From assembly GCA_002785585.1 (NCBI GenBank), contig PEUI01000157.1:3268-11037 (forward strand): 7,770 nt of DNA. Direction: 5' to 3'. Both the position numbers and the translations under genes were made by a program. The stretch comes from Lysobacterales bacterium CG02_land_8_20_14_3_00_62_12 (lineage in GTDB: Bacteria; Pseudomonadota; Gammaproteobacteria; Xanthomonadales; Ahniellaceae). Positions within the stretch are counted from its first letter, which is position 1. Each line of letters starts with the position of its first letter. The notes beneath the pieces are model-generated. The model did not search any database and was not told the DNA's origin. It worked only from the letters and a program-made list of their open reading frames with translations. Shown here piece after piece: positions 1 through 4,324 of the stretch.

Positions 1-38
1 GCCGAGGGGATCATCAACATCTTCAACCAAAACCAAAA

Positions 39-82
39 GCCCGAGAGCCCGCAGTACGAATGCGCTGCGCGGGCTCTCGGGC
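39..82 (-). terminator. Intrinsic terminator of the OmpA-like lipoprotein operon
   Basis: A perfect 14-bp inverted repeat (39-52 with 69-82) encloses a 16-base loop. Read on the minus strand, the stem is followed directly by a T-rich stretch (TTTTGGTTTTGGTTG, 38 down to 24). It lies about 40 bases past the stop codon of the OmpA-family gene. This is the classic rho-independent layout for that gene. The T tract is interrupted by GG pairs, so efficiency may be moderate. Confidence 0.85.
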
Positions 83-89
83 ACAGACT

Positions 90-111
90 GGCGCGCAACC
101 AACGGCGCGCC
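90..111. repeat. Small GC inverted repeat next to the terminator
   Basis: A 7-bp inverted repeat (90-96 with 105-111, GGCGCGC/GCGCGCC) encloses an 8-base loop. It lies between the stop codon of the OmpA-like gene and the main terminator. It could form a second 3'-end hairpin that protects the mRNA, but it has no T tract of its own. It could also be chance in GC-rich DNA. Confidence 0.35.
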
Positions 112-120
112 CTCGACGAC

Positions 121-1218
121 TTACTGGCTCGCCAGCGCGTTGTTGGAAATGATCACCTCCACGCGACGGTTCTGCTGTCGGCCGGTGCTCGAATCATTAC
201 CCGCCACCGGCGCGTTCTCGCCCTTGCCGGTCGCCGCCAGCCGCGATCCGGCGATACCCTGACCCACCAAATAAGACTTCACCGAATCGGCGCGGCGTTG
301 CGACAAGTCCAGGTTGGAACTCGCGCTGCCAACGTTGTCGGTGTGACCTTCAATCAACACCGTGCGTTTCGGATACTTGTTGAGAAAGTCGGCCAGCGTA
401 TTCAGATTGCTGGGGACACCGCCTTTGAGTTCCGCGCGACCGGTCGCAAACAGCACATCGCCCAACGTCACCACCAAACCGCGATTGGTCGCCTTGGCAT
501 TGAGCTCGACGATTTGGCGCTGAAGTTCAGCGGCTTGCTGCTGGGCAATTGCCGTATCCGCTCTGGCGCTATCGGCCTGGCTGCGCGAGTGATCGGCATC
601 GGCACGCGCGTTGGCAGCATCGCCCTGGGCCGCTTGTGCGTCGATCTGCGAATTGATCGCCCGACCTTGCGCGGCATTGGCATCGGCACGCGCCGTTGCC
701 GACTCACTCTGAGCGATTTGCGCATCGATGCGGGCATCGACCACTTGGCCCTGGGCACGATCCGCATCGCTACGCGCAGAATACGCTTGGCTGCGGGCAA
801 AGTCGGCGTCGGAACGCGCCACACTGGCCGCTTGCCGCGCGCGATCCACTTCACGAGTACGCGCGTCGAGACGTGCGGCTTCGCGCTGTTCGGCCAGTTG
901 CTTGCGCTGATCCACCAGCAATCGGCTGTTGGCCAGTGACCAGGCGGTATCGACCTTGCGATCCGCCATCAGCACCAGGTGACTTGCCAGCTCGCTGTCC
1001 TTGCGCGGCACTTCGGCGGCGCGGACGGCGGTCTCGGCATCCTCGATCGCCAACGGCACCAGCGCAGCGCGTTGGGAATCGGCCTGCAATTGCGACAACC
1101 GGGCACGCGCATCATCGGCTCCCTGCATGCGTTCGGGGGTGGTCGAGCACGCCGCCATCAACACCGAAGCAATGGTGATCGCGATCAGTTTTTTGGCCAT
1201 CGGGAATGGGGTTTTCAT
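121..1218 (-). CDS. OmpA-family lipoprotein with Ala-rich heptad-repeat rod
   Basis: This 365-aa protein is predicted to sit in the outer membrane and bind peptidoglycan. Residues 7-23 form a lipoprotein signal ending LMAAC, with the lipidated Cys at 24. Residues about 30-110 resemble the helical DUF4398 region of its neighbour. Residues 134-238 form fifteen unbroken heptads, mostly starting with Ala. Residues about 248-357 are an OmpA C-terminal domain with GHTDN (291-295), the LSxRRA helix (305-310) and NRRVE (350-354). The Asp and Arg normally contacting diaminopimelate are present (D294, R309). The start at 1218 is chosen because GGAGG lies 6 bases upstream. ATGA overlaps the stop of the preceding DUF4398 lipoprotein, indicating translational coupling. 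By family knowledge, OmpA domains tether the outer membrane to the wall; the role of the rod is inferred. Confidence 0.93.
   Translation of the reverse strand: MKTPFPMAKKLIAITIASVLMAACSTTPERMQGADDARARLSQLQADSQRAALVPLAIEDAETAVRAAEVPRKDSELASHLVLMADRKVDTAWSLANSRLLVDQRKQLAEQREAARLDARTREVDRARQAASVARSDADFARSQAYSARSDADRAQGQVVDARIDAQIAQSESATARADANAAQGRAINSQIDAQAAQGDAANARADADHSRSQADSARADTAIAQQQAAELQRQIVELNAKATNRGLVVTLGDVLFATGRAELKGGVPSNLNTLADFLNKYPKRTVLIEGHTDNVGSASSNLDLSQRRADSVKSYLVGQGIAGSRLAATGKGENAPVAGNDSSTGRQQNRRVEVIISNNALASQ
526..819 (-). repeat. Coding 14-residue (42-base) tandem repeat, seven units
   Basis: Codons 134-231 of the OmpA-like gene form seven consecutive 14-residue units with no insertions. 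Each unit is two heptads, the first typically ARxDAxx and the second typically AQxxAxx (for example ARSDADR-AQGQVVD, ARADANA-AQGRAIN). Ala occupies the first heptad position in nearly every repeat. The codons have drifted, so DNA identity between units is modest. The pattern fits expansion of a 42-base ancestral unit into a continuous alanine-type coiled coil. Confidence 0.8.
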
Positions 1219-1631
1219 TGGCTGCCTCCAGAATTGCGTTGCATTTCCTGTTTCAGGGTGTCGATGCTTTTTTGCATCTCGTCATTGATTACTTTGGCCC
1301 TGCCGGCTTCCGCCTTGGCTGAAGCCAGTTCGGCATCGGCGCGCGACTCAACTGCCAGGCGCTCGGCCTGCACCATTTGTTCCTGCTGCACGGCGCTGTG
1401 GGCGGCGGTGAGTTTGTTTCTGGCCTCGGTGATTTCGGGTGCGGCGTAATCCGCCACCTGATCGCGTTCGGCCGCCGCGATTGCCTGTTCTGCCGCCAGC
1501 AGTTCTGCGGTCGGTGGTTCCGGAATCGATGCGCAAGCGGCCAAACTCAACAAGCTGGCGATGGCAACGGCCAAACGCAGTGGTGATGTCAGTCGCCTTG
1601 CGGCCTTTGATAATGTTTTGGAATGGGTCAT
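1215..1631 (-). CDS. DUF4398-type outer-membrane lipoprotein
   Basis: This 138-aa small lipoprotein has a basic N-terminus, a hydrophobic stretch (about 18-31) and the lipobox LAAC, with Cys at 33. The mature part is almost wholly helical and rich in Ala, Glu and Arg. Its segment from about 42 to 80 (AAEQAIAAAERDQ, DYAAPEITEARNKL) is typical of the DUF4398 family, which often sits beside OmpA-domain lipoproteins. AAGGA lies 8 bases upstream of the ATG. The gene ends in the ATGA overlap with the OmpA-like lipoprotein, whose ribosome site lies inside this gene's last codons. The two are therefore probably made together and may pair through their helices, which is an inference. DUF4398 has no established biochemical activity. 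The residue after the lipid Cys is Ala, with no Asp retention signal, consistent with outer-membrane sorting. Confidence 0.88.
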   Translation of the reverse strand: MTHSKTLSKAARRLTSPLRLAVAIASLLSLAACASIPEPPTAELLAAEQAIAAAERDQVADYAAPEITEARNKLTAAHSAVQQEQMVQAERLAVESRADAELASAKAEAGRAKVINDEMQKSIDTLKQEMQRNSGGSQ

Positions 1632-2003
1632 TTCAGTGTCCTTATGGTGGTTACCTTGGGCGCCCTGGCATGGGCGTTGGCGGGTTCAATAGGCATGCGG
1701 CAACACCAACGCACGGCATCCGGGCAAGAGCAAAATGCTGGACTGCCCCGGTGGCGACCACCGCGTTGACGGCATGCACTGCGCCAACGTGTCGATCTAC
1801 AAAATCAGTATTCCGTGCCATTGCGTGGCCGTCGGTGCGTTGGCGAACGCTGGTCGTAGCAGGTGGCAAGCCGCTGTTCTGATCGCGCCGGGTGCGGCGG
1901 TTTGACCAGCACCGCGATTACCCAAAGCCGACGTTGCGCACAACAAAGCGCCGCGCCATCCTGATCGTGGATGGCGCGGCGCTCGGGCTGATCGCCTGAC
2001 CGA
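1632..2003. other. Intergenic region upstream of the DUF4398/OmpA pair
   Basis: This 372-base stretch lies between the minus-strand BON gene and the minus-strand DUF4398 lipoprotein gene. It should hold the promoter of the lipoprotein operon, but I see no convincing -35/-10 pair. It also carries the hairpin at 1947-1983. A 72-codon minus-strand open frame (1651-1869) inside it lacks a recognisable ribosome site or family resemblance and is not called as a gene. Confidence 0.5.
1947..1983 (-). terminator. Hairpin terminator of the BON-domain gene
   Basis: A perfect 15-bp inverted repeat (1947-1961 with 1969-1983) encloses a 7-base loop. It begins about 20 bases past the BON gene stop codon in the minus direction. 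On that strand the stem leads into TTGTTGTG, a weak T tract. A rho-independent or mRNA-stabilising role for the BON transcript is likely. On the plus strand there is no T tract. Confidence 0.7.
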
Positions 2004-2840
2004 TTACAAGCTGGTCAAAGCCGTGGCGTTGACACTTTTCACGCCACGAATATTTTCCGCAAACTCGATCGCCAGCGCGCGCTCGGCGCCGCTGCTGACC
2101 TTGCCGCTGAGGGTAACGACGCCGTCCTTGGTGTCCACCGCAATGTCTGAACTTTCGACATTGCTGGAGAACACGTAAGTGGATTTGATCTTGGCAGTGA
2201 TCCAGCCATCGGCGAAATCATGGCCGACTTCTTTCGCCGCCGCCTTGGTCTTGTCGCCTACGCTTGGCGCGTTCGCGTCCACCCGCAACTGGTTGTTTAC
2301 CGACACCACGCCACGCGTGTTCAATGTCAGCCGCGTTGCCAGCGCCTTGGCCGCGGCGCTATCGGCGGTGCCCGACAAGGTAACCCGGCCGCGACGGATG
2401 TCGACGTCGGTGTCCAATCCCCTGGTGTGCTTGCTCCAGAGCAACTTGGCCTTGACCGCGGCCTTGATGCTGGCGTCATCGACGACTTCGCCAAAGCTGC
2501 GCTCCGCCGGGTGTGCCGGAGCAACATAGTCGCCGACGACCAAGATCTGATTATCGACTTCCTTGATGCCGCGCACGCCCAACGCGATCTGTTTGGCCAG
2601 GTCCTTGTTGACGTCTTCATCGACCTTGCCGGTCAAAGTGGCTTTGTCACCATGCACCGCAACCTGGATGTCGCTGGCGCGCAAATACGGGCTCAGCGCG
2701 TAGGTGGTCCAAATTTGGGTTTCCTGACGGGCTTCGATGATTTCCTGCGACACCGGCGCGGCCAACACCGCAGTACTGGTGGCGGCGATGCCAAGCGCGA
2801 TCACTGCGGTCAGTGCGAGTTTGCGAAATACTGGATTCAT
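2004..2840 (-). CDS. Secreted protein with three BON domains (OsmY-like)
   Basis: This 278-aa periplasmic protein has a Sec signal (hydrophobic 8-27, cleavage expected near AVLAA at 24-28). Three BON domains follow at about 36-102, 122-187 and 212-276. Each has the usual helix, the beta pair around a Gly (ATLTGKV, VTLSGTA, VTLSGKV) and the closing RGIKEVDN / RGVVSVNN / RGVKSVNA motif. BON domains bind phospholipid surfaces. E. coli OsmY has two and acts as a periplasmic stress protein or chaperone, whereas this protein has three. The start at 2840 is preferred because GGAG lies 7 bases upstream and the signal peptide then begins at once. An in-frame ATG at 2891 would add 17 residues and has no ribosome site. 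It lies downstream of csbD across the heptamer array, so shared transcription is possible. It is followed by a hairpin terminator. Confidence 0.9.
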   Translation of the reverse strand: MNPVFRKLALTAVIALGIAATSTAVLAAPVSQEIIEARQETQIWTTYALSPYLRASDIQVAVHGDKATLTGKVDEDVNKDLAKQIALGVRGIKEVDNQILVVGDYVAPAHPAERSFGEVVDDASIKAAVKAKLLWSKHTRGLDTDVDIRRGRVTLSGTADSAAAKALATRLTLNTRGVVSVNNQLRVDANAPSVGDKTKAAAKEVGHDFADGWITAKIKSTYVFSSNVESSDIAVDTKDGVVTLSGKVSSGAERALAIEFAENIRGVKSVNATALTSL

Positions 2841-3121
2841 GAGCGTGCTCCATTGCGGGTTAAAAGGTTGGCGAAAAAAAGCCATTTTCATGACTCAGGA
2901 AGTAGGGTGAATCAGTACCGCGCATCCACCAATTTCTGCACTGTCCTCGGTCCTCGGTCTTCGGTCTTCGGTCTTCGGTCTTCGGTCCTCGGTCCTCGGT
3001 CCTCGGTCCTCGGTCCTCTGTCCTCTGTCCCCTGTCCTCTGTCCTCTGTCCTCTGTCCTCTGTCCTCTGCCCTCTGTCCTCTGTCCTCTGTCCTCTGTCC
3101 TCTGTCCTCTGAACCGGCGTT
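2841..3121. other. Spacer between csbD-like and BON genes
   Basis: These 281 non-coding bases should include the leader and perhaps a promoter of the BON gene. Bases 2944-3111 are the heptanucleotide array. Bases 2841-2943 are ordinary sequence, with a run of seven T on the minus strand (2875-2881) that is not preceded by a stem. I could not pick a convincing promoter. Confidence 0.5.
2944..3111. repeat. Array of 24 tandem heptanucleotides
   Basis: Twenty-four 7-base units run in perfect phase over 168 bases. In plus-strand order they are TCCTCGG x2, TCTTCGG x4, TCCTCGG x4, TCCTCTG x2, TCCCCTG, TCCTCTG x5, CCCTCTG, TCCTCTG x5. The plus strand contains no A at all. Seven is not a multiple of three and no unit creates a stop on either strand, so all six frames stay open. 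On the minus strand each frame reads the same heptapeptide (RTEDRGQ) in different phase. The resulting open frames are artefacts. The array begins ten bases past the csbD-like stop codon and ends 103 bases before the BON start. Variant units are grouped in blocks, as expected from slippage or unequal exchange. Confidence 0.95.
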
Positions 3122-3331
3122 TCAGTGCTGCTTGGCAAAAAACGTCTTGACCTGGCGGTGCGCTTCATCGCGGGTGATCGCGTAACGCTCCTGAATCAGG
3201 CCAGTCAATTTTTTTTGGTGACCTTCGAGTTTCAGCAGCTCGTCTTCGGTCAACTTGCCCCAGACGATCTTGGCGGCACCCACTTGTTGCTCCCACTGGC
3301 CCTTGAGCTGATCGACGCTGGGCAGGCTCAT
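3122..3331 (-). CDS. CsbD/YjbJ family stress protein
   Basis: This 69-aa soluble protein has no signal peptide. Its length and layout match the CsbD family (E. coli YjbJ, Bacillus CsbD). They comprise an N-terminal LKGQWEQQVGAAKIVWGKLT segment, then LLKLEGHQKKLTGLIQERY (about 32-50), then a helix ending in VKTFFAK. Family members are abundant general-stress proteins under stress sigma factors, but their molecular function is unknown. AAGG lies 9 bases upstream of the ATG. The start overlaps the stop of the preceding His/Cys-containing gene as ATGA, which suggests translational coupling. The heptamer array begins 10 bases past its stop codon, and no ordinary terminator is seen before it. Confidence 0.92.
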   Translation of the reverse strand: MSLPSVDQLKGQWEQQVGAAKIVWGKLTEDELLKLEGHQKKLTGLIQERYAITRDEAHRQVKTFFAKQH

Positions 3332-3573
3332 GCGCGCTTGCCTTGGCTCATCAAGCCGTCATCGCCTTTGGCCGCTTGTGGCGCCGCAGCGATGGGGCTG
3401 GTGTGGCTGGGTTGGGACGGGATCTTTGCGGTCTGCTTGTCGGTGGCCTTGTGGTCCATGCCTGACTTGTGCGTCGGGCTGCTGCTTGCGCAAGCTGCGT
3501 GATCCGAATGCGGCATCGGCGCCGCGGTCTTGGGGGTACAGCAACTGCTTGACGAATCCTTCGAGTGGTTCAT
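3328..3573 (-). CDS. Small His/Cys-containing low-complexity protein, unknown
   Basis: This 81-aa protein matches no family I recognise. It is rich in Ser, Ala, Lys, Pro and Thr, probably disordered, and has no signal peptide or membrane segment. Three Cys (11, 12, 28) and six His (3, 22, 25, 35, 41, 57) cluster mainly in the first half as SSCC, PHSDHAAC and MDHK. This recalls metal-binding tails at the N-termini of some heavy-metal transporters, so metal binding is a guess. The start at 3573 is chosen because AGGAG lies 8 bases upstream. The same frame stays open to 3834, but no ribosome site supports a longer form. The stop codon overlaps the csbD-like start as ATGA. The strong ribosome site and coupling argue for a real gene despite the low complexity. 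Confidence 0.68.
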   Translation of the reverse strand: MNHSKDSSSSCCTPKTAAPMPHSDHAACASSSPTHKSGMDHKATDKQTAKIPSQPSHTSPIAAAPQAAKGDDGLMSQGKRA

Positions 3574-3868
3574 GGTGACAACTCCTGTTGGGTCCAGCGA
3601 TCCGCGCAATGCGGGGTACCTGGATGGGTATTGCCAGCGCATCGTGAGGCGCTTCGGCCGTAGTGTCGGTTCGCTTCCGCACTTAGGCGTTGCGCATTGC
3701 CTGCGGGTTGCTGGCGATAGTGGCCACCAGCCAGCGCTGAACAAGCCCATCTGTGTGCGCTGCCGTACCGACTGACGAGCGCGCCAAGCGCAGTCTGGCC
3801 AGCAGTTGGATGGCGCCCGCTCGGCACCCTCCAATGCCGCCTACAACAACACTCTGGGAGCACTGGTC
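3574..3868. other. Divergent intergenic region
   Basis: This 295-base gap lies between the minus-strand His/Cys-csbD block and the plus-strand DUF1328 run. It should hold both promoters, and any shared regulator site would be here. I see no strong sigma-70 pair, no long inverted repeat and no RNA gene. Open frames crossing it have no ribosome sites and no family resemblance. Confidence 0.5.
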
Positions 3869-4033
3869 ATGTTGCATTACGCCGTTGTATTTTTGGTCAT
3901 CGCGTTGATTGCTGGTGTGCTCGGATTCGGCGGCATTGCCGGTTCCGCCGTCGGCATTGCCAAGATTCTGTTTCTTGTTTTCATCGTGCTGTTCGTGGTC
4001 TCGCTGCTGATGGGCAGGCGCGGGCAGCTCTGA
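3869..4033 (+). CDS. DUF1328 family small membrane protein
   Basis: This 54-aa hydrophobic protein is made of two transmembrane helices (about 2-20 and 31-47). They are joined by a Gly-rich turn (GFGGIAGSAVGIAKI), which is the hallmark of DUF1328 (E. coli YtjA type). It ends in the basic tail LLMGRRGQL. The start at 3869 is chosen because GGGAG lies 8 bases upstream and family members begin at this point. A longer in-frame form from 3806 would prepend an unrelated polar stretch. It is the first gene of the plus-strand run and faces the divergent csbD block. DUF1328 proteins are inner-membrane miniproteins without an assigned function, often found near other stress-associated small proteins. 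Confidence 0.9.
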   Translation: MLHYAVVFLVIALIAGVLGFGGIAGSAVGIAKILFLVFIVLFVVSLLMGRRGQL

Positions 4034-4091
4034 TCTCGCTACCGTTGCTACGCGGCTGCAAACCTCACGCTATTGCCCAGGAAACAACCCC

Positions 4092-4310
4092 ATGAACGGA
4101 TCCAAATTGGCGGCACTGGTACTCATCATCGCCGGCGTCCTCGGCCTGGCCTTCGGTGGTTTTACCTACACCAAGAAGACCCACGACGCCAACATCGGCC
4201 CGATGTCGATTTCGATCAAGGACAAAGAGACGGTCAACATTCCGATCTGGGCGGGCGCTGGCGCGATCATCGCCGGCGTGCTGATCCTGGTCATCCGTAC
4301 CAAGAACTAA
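4092..4310 (+). CDS. Small two-helix membrane protein, unassigned
   Basis: This 72-aa protein has a first hydrophobic helix at about 6-25 (LAALVLIIAGVLGLAFGGF) and a second at about 51-68 (IWAGAGAIIAGVLILVI). Between them is a 25-residue polar loop containing HDANIGPMSISIKDKETVNIP, likely a short beta hairpin. The C-terminus is basic (RTKN). AGGAAA lies about 7 bases upstream of the ATG. It starts 58 bases after the DUF1328 stop and ends 14 bases before the DUF6600-type gene, so an operon is likely. I have seen similar unnamed two-helix proteins in proteobacterial genomes, resembling the DUF3185 style, but cannot assign a family with confidence. Function is unknown; location is the inner membrane by prediction. 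Confidence 0.8.
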   Translation: MNGSKLAALVLIIAGVLGLAFGGFTYTKKTHDANIGPMSISIKDKETVNIPIWAGAGAIIAGVLILVIRTKN

Positions 4311-4324
4311 CGAGGCCAGTTGCC

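Noticed and set aside
298..939. Plus-strand open frame of 213 codons opposite the OmpA-like gene
   Set aside because: Its apparent periodicity (repeated IGTR-type motifs) is the complement of the 42-base coding repeat in the real gene on the other strand.
1651..1869. Possible 72-codon minus-strand gene in the 1632-2003 gap
   Set aside because: No ribosome site, no recognisable domain and no hydrophobic signal; kept as intergenic.
2944..3111. CRISPR array
   Set aside because: The repeats are 7 bases long and contiguous, with no spacers and no cas genes nearby.
2860..3168. Minus-strand open frame of 102 codons with RTEDRGQ repeats
   Set aside because: It is produced by the stop-free heptamer array. 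It overlaps the end of the csbD-like gene and has no ribosome site.
2220..3185. Long plus-strand open frame of 321 codons
   Set aside because: It runs antisense to the BON gene and then through the heptamer array, which is open in all frames. No ribosome site or family resemblance is seen.
3574..3834. Longer form of the His/Cys peptide starting near 3834
   Set aside because: The extra residues are Arg/Trp/Pro-rich with no ribosome site, while the internal start at 3573 has AGGAG at ideal spacing.
4073..4324. Extension of the DUF6600-type frame upstream to a TTG at 4073
   Set aside because: It would overlap the well-supported 72-aa gene out of frame and bury the signal peptide, whereas the ATG at 4325 has a ribosome site followed by a clear signal.
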